A stretch of DNA of 64,000 nucleotides from Lachnospiraceae bacterium (GCA_014804615.1 JAAUZL010000023.1:4859-68858), one strand, 5' to 3'. Positions 20,279 to 30,974 are shown, counted from the first letter of the stretch. A program made the numbers and translations. Notes: generated by a model from the letters alone, not told the origin.

Positions 20279-20758
20279 CTATGCCGCCTTAATATAGTAT
20301 TTCTTAAAATAATCCTGTATTTCTTCTGGCTCAATGGCTGCTCCCTTTAAATATTCTCCATATTTAGTCGCTCTGAGCCAAGGTAACTCTCTATGAGTTT
20401 TATCAACTAATTCTCTTGCTGTGTAGTTTTTACCAAATATATCATAAGTTTGTTCTAACAGTTCCTCGTCATAGCTATCTATAGGTTGTTTATTTAATAA
20501 ATGTACATGTTCACTTACTTTATCATATGGCACTTCCTTAAATATATTATAAACTTCCTCTACTACTGCCCCCTCTTCCCACGCATGTATCTCTTCTGGA
20601 AATAGTTTTATTTCATCTATTGCAAGAAAACATCCATAACAATAATAGAGTAATTGCATAAGTTTTAAAGTACTTATTCTCTCTTTTCTATTTTCTTCTT
20701 GGTTATCTCTATTGATAAGCCATGCCGCTATATCAGATGCTTTGTATTTTGCACTCAT
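20279..20758 (-). CDS. Panacea/DUF4065 (SocA/GepA-like) domain protein, possible antitoxin
   Basis: SAKYKASDIAAWLINRD...STLKLMQLLYYCYGCFLAI...LFPEEIHAWEEGAVVEEVYNIFK...ELVDKTHRELPWLRAT. Confidence 0.8.
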   Translation of the reverse strand: MSAKYKASDIAAWLINRDNQEENRKERISTLKLMQLLYYCYGCFLAIDEIKLFPEEIHAWEEGAVVEEVYNIFKEVPYDKVSEHVHLLNKQPIDSYDEELLEQTYDIFGKNYTARELVDKTHRELPWLRATKYGEYLKGAAIEPEEIQDYFKKYYIKAA

Positions 20759-20907
20759 AATGTTCACCTTTCTTTCTCTAATTTTTCAACTATATATCTA
20801 TTTCAATATGAATTTTAAGCAAGAAAAAGGGACACATACTGTCTGTATTGCAAAATTACATAAGCGACTATTTCAAAAAATTCTCTTGTAATTTACTTAA
20901 TATATAA

Positions 20908-21297
20908 TCATTCCAACCTTTCATAAATTATACTTCCTTTGCTTATTATGTCTTTACAAACCAAATCATTACTTTTTTGTATCTGCTCTAAGGATTTAAA
21001 ATATAGTATGTCGTATTCTTGATTGTCACCTATATTATATAATTGATGCTTAAATTGTTTGTACCCTTTATCAGTAATTAATTTTCCTAAGCTTGTACTA
21101 GAAATTATTGCTATGTCTATATCAGATTTTTCTGTACAACGTTCTTCTAATGCTGATCCGAACAAATAAACCTTTTCTATCTTGTTACATATTGAAAAGA
21201 TTTGTATTAATTGCTGTAGTGTATCTGCTTTTATAGATGCTACTTGTATTTCTTTGTTTTTATTGTTTTTAATCTTTACTAGATTACACATTATCAA
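20908..21297 (-). CDS. Minimal nucleotidyltransferase (MNT/KNTase-fold)
   Basis: VYLFGSALEERCTEKSDIDIAII (GSx10DxD). Confidence 0.82.
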   Translation of the reverse strand: MIMCNLVKIKNNKNKEIQVASIKADTLQQLIQIFSICNKIEKVYLFGSALEERCTEKSDIDIAIISSTSLGKLITDKGYKQFKHQLYNIGDNQEYDILYFKSLEQIQKSNDLVCKDIISKGSIIYERLE

Positions 21298-21683
21298 TTC
21301 TCTTTCTGATATATTATTTTACCTTTTTCTCTTAACTCTCTAAAAATGAGTTCATCATTATTATCATCATATATTTCATCTATTGAATGAAAGTATAGTT
21401 TATCATAACTTTGTGTTAAATCAAAATCATATACTGAGTCCATAAACTTATTATATGATTTTATGTCACATAATCTATTTACTGTGTATTTACTTATTAT
21501 AACTATGTCTATATCTGATTTTTCTGTACATCTTTCTTCAAGAGAAGACCCAAAAAGAATAATAGCGTCTATACTGGTACATTTTTGAGCTTCTTTGATT
21601 ATGTTCTGTATATGTGATGATTTTATATCAGCTACCTTGATTGTATTGCCTGTATTTGTTTTGATATCTATAAGTTTACTCAT
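21294..21683 (-). CDS. Minimal nucleotidyltransferase, tandem paralogue
   Basis: IILFGSSLEERCTEKSDIDIVII; 4-bp overlap with the downstream paralogue. Confidence 0.82.
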   Translation of the reverse strand: MSKLIDIKTNTGNTIKVADIKSSHIQNIIKEAQKCTSIDAIILFGSSLEERCTEKSDIDIVIISKYTVNRLCDIKSYNKFMDSVYDFDLTQSYDKLYFHSIDEIYDDNNDELIFRELREKGKIIYQKEN

Positions 21684-21714
21684 TTCTTAATAGCTACCTT
21701 TATTATATTAAATT

Positions 21715-21939
21715 TTAATCAAATTGCCCCTTCATCCAATATGGGTCGTTTTCTATTTCCATCAGTAATTCATCATAACATCTGGCTCCAGAGATGTGCT
21801 CCATTTTATATTCTTCTTGTATTAATTGTCTTGTTTTTGATTTCGTCCATAGTTCTAATGCTTTATCTCTACTTAAACCTCTAAATTTCATTAAGCCATT
21901 TACAACTACCTCTGCTTGTATATTAAAGTATTTATTCAT
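21715..21939 (-). CDS. Small hypothetical protein
   Basis: MNKYFNIQAEVVVNGLMKFRGLSRDKALELWTKSKT; overlaps upstream ORF. Confidence 0.65.
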   Translation of the reverse strand: MNKYFNIQAEVVVNGLMKFRGLSRDKALELWTKSKTRQLIQEEYKMEHISGARCYDELLMEIENDPYWMKGQFD

Positions 21940-22147
21940 TTAAGGCTTCTCCCATCATATCTATAAACTTATCTAAACTGTCATCATGCATCATGCATAT
22001 TAGAGTGTTATCATCATTTAAAAACTCTCTGTATGGTGGATTTGAATTTAAAAAATTAAACAGCTTTTCTACTGATATGCCTTTATTGTATATAAGAGTA
22101 TTTATTATTCTAACAGCAGCTTCTGTTGCTATTTCTGTATCATTCAT
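21932..22147 (-). CDS. Small hypothetical protein, DUF3791-like by eye
   Basis: ATEAAVRIINTLIYNKGISVEKLFNFL; overlaps the 74-aa ORF. Confidence 0.55.
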   Translation of the reverse strand: MNDTEIATEAAVRIINTLIYNKGISVEKLFNFLNSNPPYREFLNDDNTLICMMHDDSLDKFIDMMGEALNE

Positions 22148-22189
22148 ACTTTATTTTCCCTTTTTCACTTTTTAATAAGCCGGAAACCC

Positions 22190-22440
22190 CATTTTTCACT
22201 ATTATAAATTATTCACCCATTCCCCTTTTATTTGATTTATGCAGGAAAACACCTAATGTATCTTGAATGTATATCAATTTTTTTCTTATTGCTATCCCTT
22301 AAATTTTATTAATGTATACCCTCTTTTTAAATGCAATTAAACTCTTCTTTTTCTCACAAAATTTTGGAACTATCGTAGATAAACACTTATATTGTATTAT
22401 AATTTTTTATTCGTGCTTTTTGCTTTTTTATCTTTGTATC
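22190..22440. repeat. Dispersed ~230-bp noncoding repeat, copy A
   Basis: Shares ACTATTATAAATTATTCAC, GCAGGAAA.CACC.AATGTA.CTTGAATGTATATC and AATGCAATTAAACTCTTCTTTTTCTCACAAAATTTT with copy B. Confidence 0.85.
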
Positions 22441-22861
22441 TTAATATTGGTCTTTCATATATTTTTTTATTGGTCTTAATTGAATAAAATCATTGCTGAT
22501 CGGTTATCAATGTATCTATTTTTTATTATTGTATTTCTCTTCTATTATTGTCTTTATTGTTTATTATTGTATTTACCGTTTATTATTGTCTTTATTGCTT
22601 ATCATTGCATCTCTTACATCCTTTTTTCACTTTCTTTTCTTCCTTTTCCACCCATTAAACACCCATCCTTCATCCCTAACCTTTATTACCCTCTGTGGCT
22701 TGCTGTGGCTTGATTTGGAACCCCTTTTCCCTTTTCCCCTACCCCACTCCCACAATTAACTTTTTTACCCTATTTACCCCTTATTTCACACCCAAAATTA
22801 AAAAACACATCATAAACCTTTATGCTATACATAAAAGATTATAATGTGTCTTAAATTCTGG

Positions 22862-23194
22862 CTATGCTCTTTTATTTTTGGGCTTTATTACTATTGGTTT
22901 TAATATCTTTTCTATGGTGCCTACATCTGAATCCTTTATTGCTGCCCCTTCCTCCCCCTCTTGCCTACAAACAAAACAATCTCCAAATATTATATCCACG
23001 ACTATACCATCCTGCAGCCAGACACACCTTCTATCAAGATTGATCAGCTTACCATCTTCATTGCATATCAACATTAGGTTCTCTGCTATTGGTACTGCCT
23101 GTATACCCCCTCCTACAAACTGCTGCCATGCATCCAAGGTGTTCTCTATCTCCATTACTCCATATGTTTTCTCTGTAAATCCATAAACTTTCAT
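22862..23194 (-). CDS. Hypothetical protein
   Basis: MKVYGFTEKTYGVMEIENTLDAWQQFVGGGIQAVPI, RBS AAGGAGA. Confidence 0.7.
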   Translation of the reverse strand: MKVYGFTEKTYGVMEIENTLDAWQQFVGGGIQAVPIAENLMLICNEDGKLINLDRRCVWLQDGIVVDIIFGDCFVCRQEGEEGAAIKDSDVGTIEKILKPIVIKPKNKRA

Positions 23195-23231
23195 GTACTG
23201 TCTCCTTTTTCTTTTATGTAATATTAAAAAA

Positions 23232-23275
23232 GATGGAGAGGATAACAAATTATTGCTCTGCTATCCTCTCCACCC
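23232..23275 (-). terminator. Hairpin GGAGAGGATA...TATCCTCTCC
   Basis: 10-bp perfect stem 3' of the 1029-aa gene. Confidence 0.65.
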
Positions 23276-23335
23276 TATTTTATCATTTTTTCTTCTTTTC
23301 TTTTATGTTGTAATTTTTCCTTTCCCTATGCTATG

Positions 23336-26300
23336 TTAATGTAAATCCTGTACTGTTATGTTACTTAGATAAAACTTCTTTGTGTAATACAGTCTATCCA
23401 TGTCCTTCATAAGTATTGGGCTTCCTTTAAACTCTCCGATCATGTTGACCATTCCATATACTGTGCTGTAATCCCTCATTTTTATCTGTCCTACCATATA
23501 ACTGCTAAACATATCTCCTTTTGTCTTTGTCTTTGTATCTAACTTAGGGTCTAATATTGAAACTCTTTCAAATGGGTCAATGTAGCCTGTTTTTAATACT
23601 GTTGTTGAGATTGCTACTGTTATTCCATCAAACGCTTCATTGTACCATGCTCCATCTGCTATCCACTTAGCTTCTGGGTCATTTCCGGTATTCCTTTCAA
23701 TGGCATCGACTAACTTACTTACTACCAAGGTTCTGCTGTTTATTGCTAACGCTTTACCTGTTAAACTCTCAACGCCTTGATTTTTAGTTAATATCACGCT
23801 GCCATTCATTAATATGTTTCCAGAGGTATCTGATGAAAATGTGTAATACTCTGTACTTGTATTGCCCTCGTTTACGTCTAAGCAACCGCTCTGTGCTATT
23901 CCTCTTTCATCCTTGAAATAGTACTTATCTTCATAGCTTGCTTTTCCATCATTGGTGTTTTGTAAACTGCTTATGTTGGCTTCATTATAAACTTTGATTC
24001 CTTTAAATGGGTCACTGTTAGGGTCTTTGTGCTGCCATTGTTCCACTGACAGATTCTCTAAACCATTTATTATGCTCTGTGTATATCCTTTATGAACTTG
24101 CAATGCTGATTCTTTTGTAAAGCCATCTATTGACTGCCATGTTTTATCTACCTGTTCTTTTCCATCTTCTATTAAGATACATTGATATGTTCTTGCTATT
24201 ACTTCTTGTCTGTCTTGGTTTCTTATCCCTAAGATCATCTGTGCTCCACCCGGTAACAGGCTGTCTCTTCCCCATTCTGATACTGGTGTCTTATGGGTAC
24301 TCCATTGTGGACTACTTAAAATCATGTTAGGCAAGGTCTTTTTGTTCCATTCTATTTCTGCGTAGTCATTTAAACTTAAACTTCTTAGATACTCGCTTAG
24401 AATGAAGATTTCATTATCTTTTGTGACTGCTCCATCACCATTCATTGTGTCATAGCGCATTTTGATGTATGGATGAAATGAAAAGGATAAACCAGACTCC
24501 ACCATCCGTCCAGACATTATTTTATTTCCTGCACTTCCTATGGTTAACATCTCACTGTTGTCTATCTCATTATTTAACTTGCCTCCGTTTTGTGCTCCGC
24601 TATAGGTTTCATAGAGGATTCCTACATCTACTGAAAGTGGATTATCTAAGGCTGCTTCGTCTTCTAAGTCACATCCTAAACTTCCTTTTGAGGTTGTTAT
24701 TAGGTCTTCTTCCTCTAAACTATCCACTAGGCTTACGTTTATTGACTCTTTATAATCTGCTTTCTTTCTTGTTGGACTCTTTGAGTTCGCTGTATTGAAG
24801 TCCTCTAAACTATCTAAGGCTTCATTTTCATTTTTCCATTGGGCTATTGTTAAACTATCTGAGCCTCTATGAAGCACTGTCTTATAGTCCCTATCCTCAA
24901 CCTCTACTGTTCCATCCTCTAAGGTTGTACGCTCTTCTGCTTTCTCATTGGTATAATCCACCCAGAAATCATTGAATGCTAGGTTCTTTGGGTATGCTTC
25001 TCTGTTTTCATTGAGAAGTTTAAACAACCAGTTTCTGTCTTGCAAGGTAAACTCACAATACTCTGTATGTCCATGATCTTTATCACAATCCTCTTCACAA
25101 TCATCATTGTGGCTACCGGAAATATGGTGTCCTGCACACTTGTTTAGCTTGCCAAACTTCCAGTTAAACACATAATCTTGAAGTATTGGCATATCATTAT
25201 CTGTTGTCTTAAGGCTTATTGCTCTTGCTATCTGTGATTCTTTTAAAATATAATCTGCATCCAGTATTTCCTCTGGTTCTAACTTTGCTCTTTCCAGTAA
25301 TACATATAATGTTGTACTTGGCTTTTTAATTGTTACTGTTGTTGGTCTTTTTCCTTGCTCTGCTACTGATCCTGGTGGATTCCAATTAATGCTATCTGGT
25401 GTTCCTTTGGTATTGGTTATCTTCCAACCAACTACTACATAGGTTTCTTCATCCTCTATTTGAATGGTGCTGTCTGTTAGTTCTCTTGTAAAGCAGCCAT
25501 CATCGGTATATTGGTTTTCTTTGATTTCTGTTCTATAATTCTTTACGATAAACATTTTTCCACTTGATTTAGGTGCCGGTCCCGGTGTATCTCCTAAAAC
25601 ATAGTCCCATGTATGGGTTCCTTCCATGTCTTTATTACTATAAACTTGGATTCCAAAGGCTTGTGAACCTACTGTGTTGATATCTAATAAACCTCCAGAT
25701 GTTGGCATTGTTAAGCCGAGATTTGTTTGGTCTTTTTCAAATGTTAAACATCTTCCTAAGACATTGTTATCTAGTGTTCTTGTGAAGCCACCATTTGAAA
25801 GTCCTAATTTGCTATATAATTGCATCCAGTTATAAAAGGTTCCATAAAAACAAACTCCAGAATTTGAAGATTTGTCATTGCTTAAATATATGTTGTGCCA
25901 TGCTATTGGCTCTAGGACACAGTAGTATTCTTCGGATTGGTCTAAGAATAACTCTGCTACATTACTGCCTAAATACTTTTCTATTAAAGTTATGATGTTT
26001 TGTTGACCGTCATTTCCTTTTGTTCGCATCCATTTCTTGACCGCTTGACCATTACCTATAAAGGAACCACTATGGTAATAGGGTCTTGGCATGTCTGAGG
26101 GCATTGTGTAAACACTTGATGGCAGGCTTACTGATCCTCCCCCTATTCTTGTTGTGCTTAAACTCATATCAGCTGATGGGTCTGTGTAAACTAAATCTAT
26201 TACTTTGGATTTGAGGTTTCCATTGTAATCTACTACATACATCCTAAACCCACATTTATTCTCTGATGCTCCACCGGCATTAGTGGAAGATGCTGCTCCT

Positions 26301-26425
26301 TGTCCTCCTCCATCTGCATTGTCCGCATATGCTGATATTGAAAGGCTACTGAATACTAGCATGAGTGATAATATATAGATTGCTAGTCGCTTTAGTCTAT
26401 TTGCATGTTGATGTGTTTTATTCAT
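23336..26425 (-). CDS. Large secreted protein of unknown function (1029 aa)
   Basis: Signal peptide RLKRLAIYILSLMLVFSSLSISAYADNADGGG; His/Cys-rich HHISGSHNDDCEEDCDKDHGHTEYC segment. Confidence 0.8.
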   Translation of the reverse strand: MNKTHQHANRLKRLAIYILSLMLVFSSLSISAYADNADGGGQGAASSTNAGGASENKCGFRMYVVDYNGNLKSKVIDLVYTDPSADMSLSTTRIGGGSVSLPSSVYTMPSDMPRPYYHSGSFIGNGQAVKKWMRTKGNDGQQNIITLIEKYLGSNVAELFLDQSEEYYCVLEPIAWHNIYLSNDKSSNSGVCFYGTFYNWMQLYSKLGLSNGGFTRTLDNNVLGRCLTFEKDQTNLGLTMPTSGGLLDINTVGSQAFGIQVYSNKDMEGTHTWDYVLGDTPGPAPKSSGKMFIVKNYRTEIKENQYTDDGCFTRELTDSTIQIEDEETYVVVGWKITNTKGTPDSINWNPPGSVAEQGKRPTTVTIKKPSTTLYVLLERAKLEPEEILDADYILKESQIARAISLKTTDNDMPILQDYVFNWKFGKLNKCAGHHISGSHNDDCEEDCDKDHGHTEYCEFTLQDRNWLFKLLNENREAYPKNLAFNDFWVDYTNEKAEERTTLEDGTVEVEDRDYKTVLHRGSDSLTIAQWKNENEALDSLEDFNTANSKSPTRKKADYKESINVSLVDSLEEEDLITTSKGSLGCDLEDEAALDNPLSVDVGILYETYSGAQNGGKLNNEIDNSEMLTIGSAGNKIMSGRMVESGLSFSFHPYIKMRYDTMNGDGAVTKDNEIFILSEYLRSLSLNDYAEIEWNKKTLPNMILSSPQWSTHKTPVSEWGRDSLLPGGAQMILGIRNQDRQEVIARTYQCILIEDGKEQVDKTWQSIDGFTKESALQVHKGYTQSIINGLENLSVEQWQHKDPNSDPFKGIKVYNEANISSLQNTNDGKASYEDKYYFKDERGIAQSGCLDVNEGNTSTEYYTFSSDTSGNILMNGSVILTKNQGVESLTGKALAINSRTLVVSKLVDAIERNTGNDPEAKWIADGAWYNEAFDGITVAISTTVLKTGYIDPFERVSILDPKLDTKTKTKGDMFSSYMVGQIKMRDYSTVYGMVNMIGEFKGSPILMKDMDRLYYTKKFYLSNITVQDLH

Positions 26426-26503
26426 GCTGTTATCTCCTTCCCTATAATGATTTAGGAGATAGCTGAATACTCCAACTATCTCCCTTGCATTGCTATTGAT
26501 ATG

Positions 26504-27589
26504 TTATTGTAGGTCTACACCGGAGAAGTTACCGGATCCATCTCCTACTGTGGCTTGACCGCCACCGGCTCCACTGAATCCTCCACCAAAGCCTAATTCC
26601 TTTAATTTGTCAACTGTAACTGTTGGTGTGTTATTATTGTTTGGTGCTTGGGTATTATCATTATTATTTCCATTATTCCCTTTATTTTCGGGGCTTTGAG
26701 TTCCAACACTATTATTATCCTCTTTAGGTTGTGAATTTGGCAGTTTTTCTACAAGGTATGCTCCACTCACAAACTCTCCGGTGTCTAATTGATACCATAG
26801 CACTACTTCATCATTGTATTGTTCAACCACACCTACTACTGTTACTTTCTCTCCATATGATAAACTTCCAATCTTATCAAAGTCCTTTGCAGATGGCCCC
26901 TGTCTCTTATTGACTTGCTGTGTCGCATATAATGTTTCTGGCTCTATTTCTCTGATCTCATATGTAACCTCTTGATTCTCCTGTACTGCTTCTTCAACTA
27001 CTTCTTCTGTTATATCGTCATCTTCACTATTTATTAGTGCATCCATTTCTGTAGGCTCTGCTACTACTTCACCATCTTCATTCATAGCTACTTGATTCTC
27101 TTTGCTAAACTCATTATATAGACTATCTCTTGCTTGTTCAGCTGTTAAACCATTTTCCCTATATTGTATATATTTATTTATAAATTCATTTTTACTACAG
27201 ATTAAGTTGTCATTCCAGAATTGCTCTGCCTCTTGTTGATATTTAAGTGTATTATCTACCCTTTGCTCTATGTTACTTTTATTTGCTGTATCTGTGGCTT
27301 GCACTTGAACAATGCTTGCTGCTTCTTTTGCACTGTTTTCCTTTGTTGTTTGGTATGTGGAAATTCCCAATACTATTAAACCAACACTACCAACTATGCC
27401 TATTGATAAAATAATCTTAAGTAATGTGTTCATGTTTTTACCTCCGTTGCTTTCTTCATTTTCTACGCTCTCTCTTTTATTTTCATTGTTATTAACTTTT
27501 ACTTCTTTTGTATTAACTGCTCTCTGTTGCTCTGCCATTTTTCTTTCTATGTATTCTTGTTCAAATTTAGGTCTTACTGGATTTGACAT
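26504..27589 (-). CDS. Membrane protein with extracytoplasmic SH3-like domain
   Basis: TM NTLLKIILSIGIVGSVGLIVLGIS; YATQQVNKRQGPSAKDFDKIGSLSYGEKVTVVGV...WYQLDTGEFVSGAYLV; Gly/Asn-rich tail. Confidence 0.78.
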   Translation of the reverse strand: MSNPVRPKFEQEYIERKMAEQQRAVNTKEVKVNNNENKRESVENEESNGGKNMNTLLKIILSIGIVGSVGLIVLGISTYQTTKENSAKEAASIVQVQATDTANKSNIEQRVDNTLKYQQEAEQFWNDNLICSKNEFINKYIQYRENGLTAEQARDSLYNEFSKENQVAMNEDGEVVAEPTEMDALINSEDDDITEEVVEEAVQENQEVTYEIREIEPETLYATQQVNKRQGPSAKDFDKIGSLSYGEKVTVVGVVEQYNDEVVLWYQLDTGEFVSGAYLVEKLPNSQPKEDNNSVGTQSPENKGNNGNNNDNTQAPNNNNTPTVTVDKLKELGFGGGFSGAGGGQATVGDGSGNFSGVDLQ

Positions 27590-27611
27590 GGCTTTCACTC
27601 CTTTTCTTTTA

Positions 27612-28082
27612 TTAGTCTATTAATTCCATACTTGGTCTATAAAAAGTATCTTTATAGACTCCTAATAATCTATTTTGTATAGCCTCTTCTTTATCAATAA
27701 TTCTTTCTTCATAGTTATTGTTGATAACTACACATTTCTCTGTATCACCTATTTTTTTCATGCCTATAATAACATCTTTTCCTTGTTTTAATACCTTTCC
27801 ACTGCAATCAATTATACTTAGTTGTTTATAATCATATGTCCTAGATAATAATGGACGTATAACCAATTTATAATTCTGTGTTTTGTAACTATATGCTATA
27901 ATTGATCTGACCCTCATTCCTACTATTGGTTCTCCATTAATAAACCTTTGTGTTACTTTATTCATTGATTGTATATAACCCTTTTTCTTATCCCGATCAT
28001 ATAAACTTAATGCTTCTATATACTCTTTGTTTTTATCATTAATGCCATATAATATACCTATAATGAATATCCTATTTTTCAT
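27612..28082 (-). CDS. Hypothetical protein; possible member of element-specific small-protein family
   Basis: KGYIQSMNKVTQRFINGEPIVGMRVRSIIAY. Confidence 0.65.
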   Translation of the reverse strand: MKNRIFIIGILYGINDKNKEYIEALSLYDRDKKKGYIQSMNKVTQRFINGEPIVGMRVRSIIAYSYKTQNYKLVIRPLLSRTYDYKQLSIIDCSGKVLKQGKDVIIGMKKIGDTEKCVVINNNYEERIIDKEEAIQNRLLGVYKDTFYRPSMELID

Positions 28083-28109
28083 ATTTTTATCAACCTTTCT
28101 TATATGTTT

Positions 28110-28151
28110 TAACAGGCTTTTTAGATTTGTTACTATCCAAAAAGCCTGTGC
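28110..28151 (-). terminator. Hairpin ACAGGCTTTTT...AAAAAGCCTGT
   Basis: 11-bp perfect stem. Confidence 0.5.
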
Positions 28152-28496
28152 TATTATTCTTTTTCTGTTGTTATCTTCTCTGTCACTATTACTAATACCT
28201 CCAGTATCAATCCACCTATTAAACTCAAATTTCGTAGAAGTATTAACAATACTATTGCTGTTGTCAGTGCAATTACTCTTGGCTTCTTAATTATCTCCAT
28301 GTGTTACTCTTCCTTTCATTTACTCCACACTACTATTTTGGGCTATTCTTACTGCTTGCACTAATATGTTAATTGTTAAAAACTCTGTTATCACTAAACC
28401 TATATCTTTTGTTAAAAGAAACAGGACTACTCCAACTATGCCCCCAACCACTAGACCAATAATTGTCAATTTGCTCATTTTCTATCCCTCCTCTTA

Positions 28497-28886
28497 TTAT
28501 TGTGTTTGCTCCATATATGCGTAATATGCTTCTTCCCAGTTATCCGATGTTATATCTGTGTTATTCTCAATGAAATAAACTGTATCATTGTAAATCTTAT
28601 CTGATACCTCATTTATTGCCTCTTCACATGCTTCTTCCTGTGATACTCCATTACTCATAAGCTGTTCAACCTTTTGAGCTGCTTCTACCTTATATCTTGG
28701 AAATTTATCTAATGAATACCAGTAACTATATTCTGTTAAAGGTGTCTCTTCTATTAATTGTTGTTCCTCTTCTGTTAATTGGTATTTTGGTCTGTTTCGA
28801 TTATTTAACTGACATGCAAACAATATTACTAATGCTATGGCTATTACTCCAATAATGCTTATAATGATTACAGGCTTTCTTTTCAT
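28497..28886 (-). CDS. Small membrane-anchored protein
   Basis: N-terminal TM (PVIIISIIGVIAIALVILFACQL). Confidence 0.65.
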   Translation of the reverse strand: MKRKPVIIISIIGVIAIALVILFACQLNNRNRPKYQLTEEEQQLIEETPLTEYSYWYSLDKFPRYKVEAAQKVEQLMSNGVSQEEACEEAINEVSDKIYNDTVYFIENNTDITSDNWEEAYYAYMEQTQ

Positions 28887-28897
28887 TTCTTCACTCC

Positions 28898-30475
28898 TTA
28901 TAATTGAAATTTGTTTATTTGTTCCTCTAAACTCTTACTTGCATCCGCTAATACAGACACTTCCTTATTGCACTCAGAAACTACCCTTGCAAGGGTCTGC
29001 ATACTTGCACTTACCTCTTGTGAAGACGCTGCATTTTCTTGTGATATTGCTGCAAGCTGTTCTGATGACCTACTAATTGTTTCTTTTTGTGAATCCAAAT
29101 GATTTATCTGCTCAGCAATATTACCTATTGCAGTCTCTATAGCGGAAATCTCAACCTGTAATGTATCAAAAGCCTTCAGCGTATTATTCAATTTATCCTT
29201 TTGTTTATTTATGTCATTGTTCACGACTACCATCTTATCTACACTGTTCTTTGAGTTTGCGAGAATCTCATTCGCCATATCCTCGATCTCCTTGGCTGAA
29301 GCAGCTGAACTATCAGATAACTTCTTGATTTCATCAGCCACTACCGCAAACCCTTTACCGGACTCTCCTGCATGTGCTGCTTCTATACTGGCATTTATTG
29401 ATAACAGGTTTGTCTGACTGGCTATATCCTGTATCATTTCTATAGCTTTCTTAATATTCTCAATAGAATTATTGGTTATATTAATTTGAGTTGTTACCCC
29501 CAGAACGCTCTCCACTGTTGATTCACTGGCAGTACTTAAGTCTGCTAACACCGACTTAGTATCTGAGGAGAAATTGGTCATTTCCGTTATAGACTCTTTT
29601 AAACTGCCTATATTGCTTATGCTTTCATCAATAACTGTTGCCATTTCAGCTACTTGACCGCCTACTGCTACTGTCTCCTGCGCCTGTACTGTTCCACCTT
29701 GGGCTACTTCTTCCATAGCCATATTCACTTGACTTACATTATTGTTTATAGTGTCAAAACTCTGTTTGAAATTATCACAGACTTTATTTAAACTTTCTGA
29801 CTGCCCTAATATCTCAGAAACTATTGCCTTTAAACTGTCATGTAACTTTATAACTGCTCTGCCCATATCACCAAATTCATCTGTTCTTTGGATTAGTTTT
29901 TCATCTTGATTAAATGTCAAATCCAAATCTGCTGTTGATACTATCTGATCTTTGGCTTTATTTAAACTGTTAGACATTTTATTTGCTATGTACAGTGTAA
30001 AGAGAACAAATGCTACACAAAGCACAACAGTTATACCAATAGTTATCATTGCAATTTTAACTAACAGAGAAGTCACAACCGCTTTTGGCTTTCCTGCAAA
30101 CAGCATTCCACCGTCAATCGGTTTATAATATCCAAAGAACTTCTCACCACCTACAGTTATATTTGTTACAAAATAGGTTTGTTTATTATTGATTACAGCC
30201 TTTACTACTTCTGAGTCAGCCTTTGTGCCGATCACCCCACTTATTGAACTCTCTACACGGGTATCACCTTCAAACACTGTGATCTCAATATCATTTCCCG
30301 AATTTTTCAAGTAATTTACATTATCTGTATAGCCCTCTACAGCTACTTGTAATGTTTCCTCAACTCTTAAAGAAACCTCATTTTCTAAGATAGCTAAACT
30401 TACTGAAACTATAGAAGCTGACAGCATAACTAAAGAAATAATCTCCAAAAGTAACAATTTAACCCTAAACTTCAT
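28898..30475 (-). CDS. Methyl-accepting chemotaxis protein with single-Cache-like sensor
   Basis: Two TMs flanking [31 protein letters not shown]..., HAMP-like segment, signalling tip [40 protein letters not shown]. Confidence 0.93.
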   Translation of the reverse strand: MKFRVKLLLLEIISLVMLSASIVSVSLAILENEVSLRVEETLQVAVEGYTDNVNYLKNSGNDIEITVFEGDTRVESSISGVIGTKADSEVVKAVINNKQTYFVTNITVGGEKFFGYYKPIDGGMLFAGKPKAVVTSLLVKIAMITIGITVVLCVAFVLFTLYIANKMSNSLNKAKDQIVSTADLDLTFNQDEKLIQRTDEFGDMGRAVIKLHDSLKAIVSEILGQSESLNKVCDNFKQSFDTINNNVSQVNMAMEEVAQGGTVQAQETVAVGGQVAEMATVIDESISNIGSLKESITEMTNFSSDTKSVLADLSTASESTVESVLGVTTQINITNNSIENIKKAIEMIQDIASQTNLLSINASIEAAHAGESGKGFAVVADEIKKLSDSSAASAKEIEDMANEILANSKNSVDKMVVVNNDINKQKDKLNNTLKAFDTLQVEISAIETAIGNIAEQINHLDSQKETISRSSEQLAAISQENAASSQEVSASMQTLARVVSECNKEVSVLADASKSLEEQINKFQL

Positions 30476-30503
30476 GTCTTCTCTCCTTTTATTTAATAGT
30501 TGT

Positions 30504-30974
30504 TTAAACTTCTACATTTAAAGAGCCTACCATTACTATCTTCCCGGTCTGATCATTGAAATAGGCACCATTTATTTCTTTCTTATGCACCTTATCCTCA
30601 AATTCTTGTTTGGATAATATAACCGTTTCACCCTTATAATTAAAAAAATGATATTGCTTTAATTCTGCAAAGCCCGACCATCCATAAACCGTTAGTACTT
30701 TTTCATCTTCCGTATTTATTAACTCTCCTGCTCCATTTATCTTTGGTACCTTAGAAAACTTAAATGTATTAGTATTTTCTCTTTTTACGCTATATTGCAT
30801 CTTACCGAAGTACTTTTCTGACAGTAATAAACCCTTTATAGGTATTCCTGCCTTTAAAATTTCTTTTGCTTTTTGTACTGAGAGTATTCTTACTTCTTTG
30901 CTTATTGAATCAGCTATCTTGCATGCCTCTAACACTCCATTGTTTTTTTCAATTTTTCCTATGCATATAAGCAT
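30504..30974 (-). CDS. Hypothetical protein, related by eye to 37270-38067
   Basis: [27 protein letters not shown] motif. Confidence 0.65.
   Translation of the reverse strand: MLICIGKIEKNNGVLEACKIADSISKEVRILSVQKAKEILKAGIPIKGLLLSEKYFGKMQYSVKRENTNTFKFSKVPKINGAGELINTEDEKVLTVYGWSGFAELKQYHFFNYKGETVILSKQEFEDKVHKKEINGAYFNDQTGKIVMVGSLNVEV

Noticed and set aside
20134-20334. 66-aa minus-strand ORF as annotated toxin gene
   Set aside because: Its first half overlaps the 3' end of the Panacea gene in another frame; only a much shorter MYEQYLK... start looks plausible, so not listed as a CDS.
22480-22759. Plus-strand overlapping ORFs (77 and 88 aa)
   Set aside because: Derived from a short TTTATTATTGT-type repeat tract (about 22,515-22,615); hydrophobic artefacts.
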